NCBI GenBank assembly: GCA_015143295.1
Contig: CM026554.1
Span: 29,835,531-29,899,530 of the forward strand
DNA: 64,000 bases
Direction of reading: 5' to 3'
Source of the DNA: Tetracentron sinense
Taxonomy: Eukaryota; Streptophyta; Magnoliopsida; Trochodendrales; Trochodendraceae
A model generated the notes under the pieces. The model did no database searches and was not told where the DNA came from. It was given only the letters and a program-made list of their open reading frames with translations. This document shows, in pieces, positions 1 to 11,090 of the stretch (positions within the stretch are counted from its first letter, which is position 1; each line of letters starts with the position of its first letter). Position numbers and translations under genes: made by a program.

Positions 1-76
1 TTAGATAAATAGGAAATTAACACTAGTTGCCTCATTAGAAAGCTATGGGCACACCACTGCCTAGAATGTTTGGAAA

Positions 77-244
77 TGGGCACACAGCTGCCTTGTTTCT
101 GATTCATGTCAATGTCGATTAGTTTTTTTATTAGTGAGTCAAAATTCCCTCAATTTTATGGGCACACAGTTGCCTTGTTTCTGATTCGTGTCAATGTTGA
201 ATAATTTTTTTGAGTGGCTCAAAATGCTTTCAATTTTAAGTTGT
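77..244. repeat. Two-copy tandem repeat, period about 84 bp
   Basis: The phrase GGGCACACAGCTGCCTTG at about 77 recurs with small changes at about 161. Each time it is followed by TTTCTGATTC, a GTCAATGT stretch and a T-run, then a line ending in CAATTTTA. A partial third start (GGGCACACCACTGCC) lies at about 46. No coding potential is seen. It lies in the left-most intronic or flanking DNA of the EF-hand gene. Confidence 0.6.
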
Positions 245-2029
245 GCTCTTGGTTCCAAATTTTTTTTAAAAAAAGTGTTCAAAAGATGAAATACCATCGA
301 TAAGTAGCAACCTAGATAATGACAGTTATTATACCGGTATAATAATGCCTATTTTAATCGAAGGGTTTGAAGGATTTTTAATAGAGCATTTAAAAAAGAT
401 GAAGTAGTTTGAATTCTGAAATTAGCCAAAGTCACTTATCGCTGGTAATACTGTCCTAAAATAACCAGATAATAGCTGTTACAATGGCGGAAACAGCAAA
501 TAATGACCGCTATTTTACTGGCATTATTACCAATATAACTTAACAATCCACGCCAATAGACCATTATAACACATTCGGTGAGCATTGTCAAAATCATGGG
601 AAACATTTGACATTCTGCTTTATGGCCCAGGCGTTTGTGAAGGTTTCTCTAAGCATTTGGCATCGTCGTTTGCTTTCAAAGGATTAGCAAAAAAGCATTA
701 ATGCAGGGGCATTCAAGAAAGGGTATCCGCGTATCGCCGTATCTCAAATTGTAGAGCCCCACAGTCAGCCGTGGTGGGCCACTCATCGTGCTTTAGTCAA
801 CCCTACAGTCCACCTCATAAAAGGAGATTGCTCAGTCAATTCTCGCATTTTCTTGGGTTTCCATCAGGAGTGATTTGTGGATATGGGTGTAGCCTCTTTG
901 CTTTCAGATTAGGTGTTTTTGCCCTAGTGGTAGCTATCTTGCTTCTTGGGAGTCCTTGTAGTCTTGCTTTGTTTTAGATGTTTCATTATCTTTGGTTCAC
1001 TTTTGGTGAACTCTTGTTGTTTGATCTCAAAAAGATTGCTAGGTCAACCTAACCCTGAAGAGTAAATTAGTTTTATTTCCTATTTTGATAAGGGTTTTAT
1101 TAGAAGTCCTTATTTAGAAGTAGAATTGAGTTATTTAGTTTTTATTTTATCTTGATTTGTTCCTTTAAAGAGTCTTACAAAGTTGAGTTTCTAATTTGAG
1201 TTTAATTCTAATTATGAGTATTTATCCAAAGTTGGTATAAGTCTTTTTTTTTTTTCAGCAAAGTTGGTATAAGTCTTGAAAAGCTCATTATGTAGAGCTG
1301 AGATTTTTGAGTTGATTATTCAATAAGAGGATTTTCTTATTGAATTGAATTTAACTGTGTTTGATGGAAATTATTTCCAATGTTATTATTCAATATATAG
1401 CTGTGATTTCGAGTTTAGAATACCTTCGTTGCTGTTCAAGCCATTGGAGAACGGGATCCCAACCATCTGGTTTCAGATAACCTAGGAAATGTTCCCAAGG
1501 CTGCCGCAATCATTTAAACATCCAATTCTAGTTGTTTAACTCCATTTTTAAGCAAGGTTAGAGATTTGGAATCCTTTTCCTTAAATTCCAGAATTTCTAG
1601 AACTGTTTGATTTTGATATTCTGAAATTTTAACCTAGATCTCTAAACTCAACCTCAGTTATCTATTAGGGTTTTTTTCCCATCTCAAATCCTATTCTAAG
1701 CGTCGTCCAAAAATGCTACATCGAACTTCGAGGGCAGGCAAAATCTGTTTTTAAGCTTAATTCGAGTAATTATCTTTATTTATAGATCAGTCCCTACTCT
1801 TCCAGTTCTAGAAAATTACAGATTGCTACCTCCCTGTGTGAGAACTTTTAGTTGACCCTTAATCATACTTTTAAACCCTAGATACCTTTCTAAATCCTTC
1901 ATACATCTTTCCTAGCTTAACCAATACTAAGAAGTCGAAAACAGCCTTAATTTAGGGCAAAATTCCAAATTTACACTTGTACGAAAATATAGAATTTACC
2001 TTATTGGGTCGATCCTCTTATAATTAGGC
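245..2029. other. Unassigned AT-rich DNA, probable intron
   Basis: No gene is recognised. Short open frames here, such as one at 771-977, lack family motifs. The strand and phase of the EF-hand gene imply this is part of a long intron of that gene. The stretch at 300-560 contains several imperfect palindromic motifs around GCGGTCATTA/TAATGACCGC and may be old transposon end sequence, but no pair of termini could be defined. Confidence 0.4.
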
Positions 2030-2425
2030 CATTGCTTCTGTCGCTACATGAAGCATCCATTTCTTCCTTTTACACCAAAACTCAATCTCCATAATAAGTA
2101 CTCCAGCCTCCAAGAACTCCCAACTGACATGGTCGTAAGAGTTTTCTCTGTCCAATTTTAAAAGGGCCCTCAGTTTTTTATATCAAATTTTAGCATCCAC
2201 ATTCTTTTGCAATGAGGATGCCATCAAGTAACTGTGTAACTCTCACGAATGCTCCATGAGAGGAGGAGATAATATTATTATCACTTCTTTCAATCTATAA
2301 GCCAATGCCTTAGCAATGATGCTGTGCACACTGCATACAAAGCTAATAGGTCAAAAATCTTTCAGGTTCTCAGCAGCCTTTGAAATCTACACAATATAGG
2401 TGAGCTTGAGCAATCTGTCAAAACT
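2030..2425 (-). pseudogene. LINE-type reverse transcriptase remnant
   Basis: Read on the minus strand this stretch still shows landmarks of plant L1-like reverse transcriptase, spread over several frames. First comes a PIS-x-V-x-S-x-x-x-IIAKALAYRL block (family form PISLVGSLYKIIAKVLANRL). Next is HGAF-V-x-x-x-QLLDGILIAKEC (family QGAFVKGRQILDGVLIANE). Then comes a block ending YDHVSWEFLE (family KAYDHVSWEFL). In-frame stops and frameshifts make it non-functional. It is an old, heavily mutated fragment in the intron of the EF-hand gene. The FADD active-site block is not visible. Confidence 0.7.
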
Positions 2426-2824
2426 TCCCACACAATGAAATTCATCCACTACACCTTCATGTAATATTCCCGAACGATTCCACAACACTTCTCATGAAAG
2501 CGCATACGAAAGCTATCCATAGAACTCATATGTGACATGGAAAAGACCAAACAACAGGCAACAGCTCTACAGCTCAACAACCACAAGAAAGACCTTTTAA
2601 ATGACTTCCAAACATAACCCTTCAGATCTGATTGAGGTTTCTGAGGAAAACAGCATAAATCTCCCTTTCCAAAACCCTAAATTTTTATGTCATTTCATAC
2701 TGATCACGAACTGTTCATGGCACTGGAAATGTTCACGGCATCGGAAATGTTTGCGGCACTATTCACAAAATTGTTCACAACTCTTGATTCCTTACCATTC
2801 CTCCAATCTAAAAAAAAAAAACTT
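2426..2824. other. Unassigned stretch, no gene seen
   Basis: Two overlapping short open frames (2601-2831 and 2687-2908) show no recognisable motif. A minor repeat of GTTCATGGCACTGGAAATG-like phrases occurs at 2710-2760. Confidence 0.35.
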
Positions 2825-2836
2825 CCTCTGATACCA
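2825..2836 (-). other. Possible copia primer-binding site (tRNA-Met type)
   Basis: On the minus strand these bases read TGGTATCAGAGG, the usual primer-binding site of plant Ty1/copia elements, complementary to initiator tRNA-Met. If real, an LTR ending near 2840 would extend to the right (2840 to about 3350), and the Helitron at 2951-3226 would be nested in it. No matching second LTR was found, so this is tentative. Confidence 0.35.
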
Positions 2837-2950
2837 AGCTGCTATAAACTAGGGTTTGATGATGAGAAGAAGAAAAGAGAACGAAATAAGAGAATAGGGA
2901 AATCATAGTAATTGTCTATGATCCCTTGAGGCTCTTTTATTAATATAATA

Positions 2951-3226
2951 CCAGCGGGTGGCACGTGCGATGCACATGAGAGCAAGGGGAAGAAGTTAAC
3001 CACAGTTAATAGGAGTTAAAAGGGACACGTGTTAACCCGCAGGTGCGATTGAACTCTCCTCGAGTTCAATCACGATTGACTGTGATTCTATTCTTTAAAT
3101 AGATAGATGAGGGTAGTTTGGGAATTAAAGTAAAACATTAAATTAAAGTTGTGTTTTATATAAGGGTAGTTTAGGAATTTCGGGAAATTCAGGCTATGCC
3201 TGCCTCTCCGATTATAATAGTAAAGA
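2951..3226 (-). mobile_element. Small non-autonomous Helitron (minus)
   Basis: On the minus strand the element starts TCTTTACTATTATAAT and ends with a hairpin-forming ATGTGCATCGCACGTGC followed by CCACCCGCTGG. This fits the Helitron pattern: 5' TC, a short GC-rich hairpin near the end, and 3' CTRR. The flanking bases are A and T, as expected for insertion between A and T without target duplication. The 276-bp length means no Rep/helicase is encoded. Two longer relatives with the same ends are at 40134-41295 and 41658-42675. Confidence 0.6.
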
Positions 3227-3965
3227 TAATAATTGGGGTGACAAAAATACCCCTGACAAAGAACATAAATAAGCTAATTACAAGAGGGAAATAAAAGAAA
3301 ATTAAGGACAATATTGTCCCTGACAATACATCACCCAACCCCTAATGCTTCATCCACCTGATCTTAGTCTCTTGGATACATAAAACATTAGGTTTCATCT
3401 TTCTTATCAATTGATTGATTAACGACTTCCTCTTTTTACTTCCCACTCCTCTTTTATTCCCGGATACAAATTTGGTCATTAGTAATCTTTGTTAACCCCT
3501 CTTGTCTCTCTGTTGCTTCTTGTTCCACCCAAAGCTTGCTCTCCAGATTCTTTAGCTCCTTGGAAAGCTTGAATTTAGCCTCCCATTTTTCTCCCAGAAC
3601 AAATTTTTGACCATTTCCCCATGACCTGTGATTTGTGAAGGCAACCCTTCGAAATCTACCAAAGCATTCTTTTTGTTAAGAACCCAAATGCAGATGTCTT
3701 CCTGTTGCACCTTCTGACCAATTGAACATTTGACTATTTTTTATTCCAAATTTGGGGCCATTCTCAATATTCAATAAGGACTAAATTTCCTCCCAGATTC
3801 ACTTAAATAGTTATAGAAGAACATTATGCAGCACTTGCATCAAGAAATCATAATTATAGAAGTCACAATAGAGACATTTCTAAGATGACAACATTATTCA
3901 AGCTCCTGTATATGCCCGACATGATTTGTACTAAGAGCACAAAAGCAAGTATAACCATTGGAAAC
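3227..3965. other. Unassigned stretch with a short open minus-strand frame
   Basis: On the minus strand about 3600-3745 reads as an open stretch of some 50 codons, containing the phrase DFEGLPSQITGHGE. I do not recognise it. It may be more LINE-derived sequence, because a LINE reverse transcriptase remnant on the same strand lies about 1.2 kb away. Stops bound it on both sides. Confidence 0.3.
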
Positions 3966-5054
3966 AAGTAGGAGTGTATTCATGCCGAGCTGGCTTGTTT
4001 CAGCTCGATCAAGTCGAGCGCAAGCTGGGATTTTTGGCTTCATTGAGCTGAGTCGAGCTTTACTTTGAGCTTGAAAGTTGAAACGAGTTGAGCTCAAGCT
4101 AAGCCCTGTTTGATTTGGCTAGGCCCAAAACACAGCTTCTTTAAAGCTTGATTCAGCTTGAACTCGGCTCAGCTTGAAAAGTAAGTAACGAAATGCAGGC
4201 TAGCATGCATATCTTTATGTGCCAAACACTCTAATGCTAGCATATCTATATGTGCTAAACACCTTAAAATTTTCTTCTTATAAAAAAGTAAAGTAAGGAA
4301 ACCCTAATAACGCAAGCTAACATTCCTCCGTTGCTCTTCTAAAGCCATATCTCTCCATTGCTCTTCTAAAGCCATATCTCTCCATTGCTCTCTTCTTCCT
4401 CTCTTATTTGTTCTTTATATGGTTAAGGGCGCAAGCCAGTATCTCCATTGCTACAGTTCTGGTTGTGTAGGTGATGCCCTTTTTTGCTATAGTTGCCATA
4501 ACGGAGTAAGATGGCGATATCACGTCTGCGCCGTCAATGGACACTGGAGCTGGGCTTGGTTTGTCAGTTTTTAGAAATTGATTTGCTATTCTATGTTCTT
4601 CTATTGTGCTTCTCTCCCAATAGATTGAGAGATTTGATATCCAGTTTTTGCTTTTTTCTTTCCTTTTTTTTCTTTGGATATTTAGAGTGTATTTGATTTG
4701 TCATGGCGGTGGTTATCGGGGAAATTATTTTTCCCTAACATTTGGTGTTGGGGATGAGATTATGGTGTGGAATGGGTGTGAGTCTTATGACTTGAGAAAT
4801 AAATTTATATTTTTTTTAATTAAAAAATCATTTTTCAAATGTACCAAGCCGAGCTCAAGCCAAGCTGAACTTGGCTCGAGTTTGAATCATTTTGAGCTCG
4901 AGCTTATTATTCAGGTTCAAGTCAAGCTTCAAGCCTATCCATTCAAGCTTGAATCAAGATCGGGCCGAGCCCGAGCCTAGCTTGAATAAGTTCAAGTCAA
5001 GCCCGAGTTTGGTTCAACTCGGCTCAGCTCGGCTCGGCTTGAATACACCCCTAG
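3966..5054. mobile_element. TIR element with GAGCTCGAGC-rich ends
   Basis: The left end (GTAGGAGTGTATTCATGCCG) and the right end (CGGCTTGAATACACCCCTAG) are inverted complements. Both run inward into dense AGCTCGAGCTTGA-type repeats (3970-4180 and 4840-5045). This is the structure of a non-autonomous DNA transposon about 1.09 kb long. An unambiguous target duplication is not visible, so the superfamily is open. The interior holds a short three-copy repeat of CTCTCCATTGCTCTTCTAAAG type (4325-4395) and no recognisable protein. Confidence 0.55.
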
Positions 5055-5301
5055 AAACGGGTATAAATTGAATAACCCTGAAGTTATGGACGAATATAGT
5101 TTCATTAATTTGAGCTCACTTATCTGGGCAGCATGCAACAAGAAGCATATTTAGCAAATAGGGAAAACAGGATGAAAGCTAAAAACTAGCCATAAAAACA
5201 GACAAATGAAATAAAAAGATAGAAGCAGTAGCTATGAAAATGACAACAAAATGAAAAAAATTCATAGTTGAAGTGAAGATGTTTTGAAGACAGCATTGCA
5301 C

Positions 5302-5367
5302 CTAATTTCTTCTTTGCACAACCACTGCAGTAGCCTTGGGTTATTGCTGTCAGCTGGGTGGAGGAAG
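5302..5367 (-). CDS. EF-hand reticulocalbin-like gene, exon 3
   Basis: This 66-bp exon encodes FLHPADSNNPRLLQWLCKEE plus Ile, a conserved block of plant reticulocalbin/calumenin-like proteins. It is entered through an AG acceptor (ATTGATAG, 5368-5369). It leaves in phase 2 through the donor GTGCAA (5296-5301), which is GT but otherwise weak. Its first base completes the Asp codon started by exon 2, so the splice phases agree. The next expected block, an ERDxDKDGK EF-hand followed by an FFHGLFD segment, was not found to the left, so exon 4 lies outside the window. Confidence 0.8.
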
Positions 5368-5444
5368 CTATCAATCATGGAGAGCAAATTAGGGAAAGAA
5401 TAAACATCAAAAATTAGAAATAATCTAAACAAGTAGAAGCTTAC

Positions 5445-5547
5445 TCATTGAACTCTGTTTGGTTTAGAAGACTATCCCCATCAGCATCTGAAGCATTGAA
5501 GTGTTCCTCTTTCCACCAACCCATATCATGCCCAAATGAATTATTAT
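5445..5547 (-). CDS. EF-hand reticulocalbin-like gene, exon 2
   Basis: The 103-bp exon reads NNSFGHDMGWWKEEHFNASD and then DADGDSLLNQTE. The latter is a complete EF-hand calcium loop, with acidic ligands at loop positions 1, 3, 5 and 12. The acceptor is TGCATACAG at 5548-5556 and the donor is GTAAGC at 5439-5444. It joins exon 1 in phase 1 (G plus AT makes Asp) and exon 3 in phase 2 (GA plus C makes Asp). The intron between exons 2 and 3 is only 77 bp, while the one before it is about 8.8 kb. Confidence 0.85.
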
Positions 5548-6365
5548 CTGTATGCACAAGAGAAATCATTTATCAAGACACAAACATAAGAAAGTCGGTC
5601 ATGTCAATCTTTAGCAAACAGGCAAACACACACATATGTGAAGCTACCATATAACCAACAACCTCAATGTTGAATCACTTGACTTATAACACCAAGAATC
5701 TTTGAGTTGACTCACTTGGATTATATCCATGGTTCAAAATATAGGCATCGAGGTATGTATCGCCGTATCGGTAATTCCAAATTGGAAACTATCGAGGATA
5801 TGCACGGAAACTCTGAACAAATTACAAAAACGTTGGAAACTCATGAAAACTTAAAGCCAAACTTATTTCAATGCAAAGATAACATCAACGAAATGGTAGT
5901 TTGAGACAGTGTTACTGATCTCGTTCTAGGATTTTTATTGGCCGAAGTTTTTCTCGGAAGATTTTCAAATCTAAATTTTTTTCAGGTATTTCTCGCCTTA
6001 ATCTTGGCAATGATTAAAAATATATATTGAAATTACAAAACTAGTAATAAATATCACCAAGTTATAAATTCATTAAACCAACAACATTGTGTATCTCTCA
6101 TGATATTTATAAAATCTCGACTAAATCTCACGATATATACGGGATAAAAAGAGAAAATTATATTTCTCGCAAGATTTTTAAGATATCGCAATAAAAACGG
6201 AGTTTTAAACTTTAGATATTTTTCTTGGTTTTTCTCAGGAGAAATTGAGTATTTCTCGGGAGATTTGTAACAGTGGTTTGAGTCCTATTGATGTTATTTG
6301 AACTATTTATAAGAGTTTTCACTACGCATTACTTTATAGAACCACAAATATGCTACACGCATATA
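5548..6365. other. Intron 1 DNA, degraded repeat
   Basis: No gene is seen. The part from 5720 to 6270 holds many short phrases such as TATCGCCGTATCGG, TTTCTCG and CTCACGATAT that recur within it and resemble phrases at 735 and 9030-9170. They probably come from an old dispersed repeat without clear termini. Confidence 0.35.
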
Positions 6366-6387
6366 TGTGTGTGTGTGTGTGTGTGTG
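6366..6387. repeat. (TG)11 microsatellite
   Basis: Eleven uninterrupted TG units flanked by ATATA on both sides, within intron 1 of the EF-hand gene. Confidence 0.9.
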
Positions 6388-8211
6388 AATACATATATAG
6401 GTTGTCTTGAGATAAATTAAAACATGATAATCCAATATTATACTCATTTGTGGACAATAGGCAAGTATTTAAGATTCCTACACCATTCAGCACAAATGAA
6501 AATAAGTAGAACTTTAGAAGATACATAAACTCGAAGTACATAATGTTGCTAATAACTCAAAAACTCAAAGCAAAGTGCATAATCATAATTTTCCAATGAA
6601 TATACATAGATGGTGTAACTTAATGGGTACATCAGTACACATTGAGTTACGTTCAAGAACGAAATCACTGGTGCTTTTGGACGAATCGTCGCCTCCAAGG
6701 TATGGTATGTCTACCAAACATGGTTACAATATTGAGCCCAACTCATATAGCTCTGATACTATCTTTTGTAGTCTCTGCAATACTGCTCAGGAGTACAAGA
6801 ATAGACAACCCCAACTGCTGCATAACTGGATAAGCATGTGGAATTGTCAAGTTCCCATAGCTACCATAATAATCCGATGACTATGGTTGTGTATCATACC
6901 CCAAGGCCCGACCCATAACTGAAAGGTCCTAAGAAGACCCTATGACTAATAGTAGAGTCCGACATTGATCATAGGAATGTCGTAGAGAATGGCACCCCTA
7001 GGGATTCTCCTCATCTATGTGGGCTAGATGCCAAGTTTTGAATAGTGGCTTCATTTAGATAACAAGTCTGACCAAAACCTTTATGTAACAGTTTTGGATG
7101 TTATAGTCAAAAAGTATTTTATATGCACTGTTCTGTAAATAAAGAAATCGTGAAAAAAGATAAAATTTAAGGAAAATGTTTAAATTTGATAAGCAAACAA
7201 AATAACTGACATTAAATGCATATTATGCATAAAAACATGAATTTATTAAGTTTAATTAATACAAAATGAGATAAAAATTAAAATCCATGGCTTAAAAAAT
7301 TAAGAAATCTTACCCAGTAACAAAGCCCCTTGATTGAAACTATGTCCTTATCAAACTAATTCTTTAATTGACAAATCTTACCTAACCAATTATTTAGTTA
7401 ATGCTATTAGCAAGTTTGGAACAATAAAACATTGTTATAAACTTGCTAATATGCATTAACTATTGATCATTGATTGAAAAAAGTTACGAAATTGCTCGGT
7501 AACAAAGGCCCAACTGACTATTATCTAAAAGTGGAGTTTGAAGACTTAAATCGTTGATTTGTAACAACGCTTTAGTTTTATCCAAGAAAATAAGATAGAA
7601 TATTAGAATGGTCATATTTGACTTGAGAGGGGAAGAAAGTGAAATTTTCAAAAGACGTAAGTTAAATTGGATTTATAAAACTCACGATATGTAATATAGC
7701 GTCAAAAGTTACGCAACGGACATTGCGCAACGTAATGTAGCTCATATCAGTTCAAGAATTCGGATATTACTGAAACCTTTACGTAACGGTGTCGGCGAGA
7801 TTTATTACCATGTCGGATGCTGCCTATGTTGTCATTGGTGTTGTTGTCCCCATGATCGAAGTTGCTGGTATGTGCAGGGATGGAGCATTATGGTCCTGAT
7901 CTTGCATAGCATGATCGAATTACTGCTTCTCTAATCACTTCATCTGCTCATATATAGGCTAAGGCTCTAGCTATACATAACAACCTACATCAACATCCCC
8001 GATCCTAGCATCACCACCACCATCCCCATCGTCATTGTCGCCATCATCACCAAAAATTAAGGTTAGAATGGGAATCTGATAGATCACCCTTTATACACTA
8101 ACATATATTTAAATCAAGTCTAAATAAGTAGTATAAATGACCTAAATAAGTAAGTCTTATGTATTTTCGAATTTTGAGAAAACGCTAATTATCCAACTTC
8201 AATTCTTCTCC
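6388..8211. other. Intron 1 DNA, no gene assigned
   Basis: No coding region could be supported. On the minus strand about 7790-8060 reads as Asp/Gly-rich codons (from GATGACGATGGGGATGG-like DNA). This is reminiscent of the acidic tail of some hAT transposases, but frames are broken and the match is weak. A BED-type remnant on the other strand at 10640-11090 makes hAT debris plausible here. Confidence 0.3.
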
Positions 8212-8990
8212 ATGTAGAAGTAGGTCATAGATCTATGATCTAAACATGAGTTTTCATTCATTTTGGAGGATTTAACAGAATAAAAAAGTTGCAAAAAATG
8301 AGAGAATTTTTATACCTAGGTGAATAGTGAAACCCCTCTTTTGATTCAATCTCTAAGGAATTTTGATTTTTTTTCAATCCTTTAAAATCAATGAATTGTA
8401 TCTTTTTGTTATTGGAATTCATGGTTTGGAGCTTGCGCTAAAAACATAGTTGCAAGGAAGCGATGTACAGGGTGGGAAGCTCGCTTCTCCTTCATGTAGA
8501 AGTAGATTATAGATCTATGATCTAAACATGTGTTTTCAGGCATTTAGGAGGATTTAGCAAAATAAAAAAATTGCTAAATATGAGAGAATTTTCATACCTA
8601 GGTGAATAGTGAAAGCCCTCTTTTGATTCTATCTCTAAGGAGTTTGAATCCTTTAAAATCAATGAATCGTATCTTTTTGTTATTGGAATTCACAGTTTGG
8701 AGCTTGCGCTAAAAAAATAGTTGCAGACTTCCAGGGAAGCGATGTACAGGGTGGGATGTAGAAGTAGATCATAGATCTATGATCTAAACACGTGTTTTCA
8801 TGCATTTAGGAGGATTTAACAAAATAAAAAATTGCAAAAAATGAGAGAATTTTCATACCTAGGTGAATAGTGAAACCCCTCTTTTGATTCGATCTCTAAG
8901 GAGTTTGAATCCTTTTTCAATCCTATAAAACCAATGAGTTGTATCTTTTTGTTATTGGAAACATGGTTTGGAGATTGTGCTAAAAGCCTA
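8212..8990. repeat. Three tandem copies of a ~260-bp unit
   Basis: Each copy opens with TGTAGAAGTAG and CATAGATCTATGATCTAAAC. It passes through GAGAGAATTTT, CATACCTAGGTGAATAGTGA and CTCTTTTGATT. Near its end it has TATCTTTTTGTTATTGGAA and TTTGGAGCTTGCGCTAAAA. Starts are near 8212, 8502 and 8757. The copies differ by point changes and short gaps, so the triplication is not recent. The first two copies end in GCGATGTACAGGGTGGGA, a phrase related to the GAAGCGAGCTTCC-rich segment inside the hAT element at about 11815-11950. Confidence 0.8.
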
Positions 8991-9929
8991 AAAAAAGAGG
9001 AAGTGAGTCAAAAAGGGGCTTCTAAGACTCGGTTCGATACAATATGATGCGGTCAATATTCATGTCAAAAAAATACTGCATGATTGTTTCATATCAGAGA
9101 AGGCCAAAAACTGACAAATATCAACCGATACGTTTCGATAAAACTGATACGCATCAATACGGTCGATATTTTGAATCATGATTAATAACAATAATGGTAT
9201 GGGGCATAATTTATTTACCAATAAAAAAAAGGAAATGGGTTGGGACATCTAAACAAGGACTTCATGATAATCACTTGGAGTAAGGCAAGGGACTCAACTC
9301 CCACAATATGTGGTACACATTTGATACTACCCCATTAGCTATATATCATTATATCTACAAATGTAATAGTTGTATAACAAGATCAAAAGAAAAATCTCCT
9401 TTGATGAGATATCATCCAAATGACCTTACAATGCCAAAGTTATTACATTAGAAGACAATAGCTTCTAGACTAACATGGCTTATCCTTGTGGTGTAGAGTA
9501 TTCAAATGCAAATTGTGTTAACCAATAGCCAAGATTTGAAAATTCATGTGAATTATCGAGAATTCGGCATAAAATTAGTAAGTCAGCAAAGTTTTGACTA
9601 AGGTATTAATTAGTTTACAAAAACTTTCCACAAATTCATTAACGTTTTGTTAAAATTCACAATATTTCTTGAATTATCATTTAATTCGGAAAATCTCATG
9701 ATAGTTTGACTTTACTTCAGTTTAATTCTAATGAAATTGGACAAACTATTGAAACTTTGACAATTCACTATAACAATTGGGAGTTTTGGTTGGTTTCTTT
9801 ATTTATTTCCCTACCTTCCAGTAAATTTGAAATTCTTGGGCTCAACCCAAAGGAAGTGAAGATCAACACATGGACTTTATGGAGAAAATTTGTTTCTAGC
9901 AAAAAATTCTTGAAATATAACTCTTTTTT
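8991..9929. other. Intron 1 DNA, no gene assigned
   Basis: No gene seen. A short stretch at 9025-9175 contains the repeated themes CGATACG, GCGGTCAATATT and GGTCGATATTTTGAATCATG, a pattern shared with 5720-5800. It is probably an old dispersed repeat. Confidence 0.3.
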
Positions 9930-9932
9930 GTA

Positions 9933-10362
9933 GGCTAATTTTAGTTCATTTAATGTGAAATAATAATATGTTCAATTTTTTCGGTCAGTCTATCGGCTGG
10001 AAAAAATGATTTTCTACCATTACGCTTACTTTTTATTTTAAAGAATAATATTTTCAAAAGAAAATTCCAGCTCAGCCAGGCATACATAACATAGTAAAAT
10101 CACGCCTAATATAGACTATTGATCATAAAAGCTAATTTTAGTTCATTTAATGTGAAATCATAATATGTTCAATTTTTTCGGTCAATCTATTGGCTGGAAA
10201 AAATGATTTTCTACCATTATGCTTACTTTTTATTTTAAAGAATAATATTTTTTTTAAAAAATTCTAAATCTTATTTGTATGATCAATAGTCTATATTAGG
10301 TGTGATTTTACTATGTTATGTATGCCTGGCTGAGCTGGAATTTTCTTTTGAAAATTTTAAAT
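9933..10362. repeat. Direct plus inverted repeat complex
   Basis: A segment of about 115 bp beginning GCTAATTTTAGTTCATTTAA at 9933 is repeated directly from 10130. Between the copies, 10050-10128 (AAAATTCCAGCTCAGCCAGG to AGACTATTGATCATA) is the reverse complement of 10282-10362. The unit is therefore A-B-A-B', with B inverted in its second occurrence. This looks like the terminus of a foldback or other TIR element that has been duplicated and partly inverted. No protein is encoded. Confidence 0.7.
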
Positions 10363-10639
10363 ATTTTTTCAATTTGTTTAGTTTTAAATTATGTTTAAAA
10401 TTGATAATTACTCATAAATTAAAATTTTAATATTTAATGCATAACCATTATATAATTACATTATAAAAACTTTAGTTTCTTTTTGTGATTATTATTAATC
10501 TTAATTCTAATAAAATAATATTTTTATAACTTTTTAAAAATCAAATAATTAAAACGAATTCTATTACATACATGCATTCTTAGGCATATTAGCAATGAAT
10601 CTATTTACTTTCTAACTCTATCCTTATTTTTCATTTTAT

Positions 10640-11090
10640 AGTGTTTTGAATGTCAAGAGGGAATAAATCTGATATCAAGTGGCAACACAGGATGTCATAT
10701 CAGGGTAACAAGGAGAAGGCAGTTTGTAATTATTGTGGGCACGTCACATTAGGTGACGATGACCCGCCTATAGGAGCATCTATTCAAGGGTTACCGAGAT
10801 GTGACACTTAAACGTTCCAAATCAAATTAAAAATGATATGCAGGAGCATCTAGCTTCCAGAAGGTAAAATGATGGTGTTGGGATGTTAGGTGTTGTTGCT
10901 GAGACGTCAAGGGATGAGAAGCAAACCAGAAGACATTCTAGGTTTATAGTACCGTGGACGTTAGGTGTTGCTTCCGAGTCTATAGCACTACATATGGAGT
11001 GCATCCCCCCATAGGATGAAGATTCTGTTATTCAGGAAATTGATGAGGATGTTGATATTCGACTAACTACTAGATTGAGTATGAAAACTT
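10640..11090 (+). pseudogene. BED-zinc-finger (hAT-like) transposase remnant
   Basis: The frame opening at 10649 reads MSRGNKSDIKWQHRMSYQG followed by AVCNYCGHV. This fits the start of plant hAT-type transposases: a Trp-containing motif, then the C-x-x-C pair of a BED zinc finger. The His half of the finger is no longer recognisable and stops follow. A hAT element inserted immediately downstream (11109-12909) probably interrupts this older copy. Confidence 0.5.

Noticed and set aside
6575..6880. 101-codon open frame in intron 1
   Set aside because: No domain, no codon-use signal and no flanking gene structure; consistent with chance.
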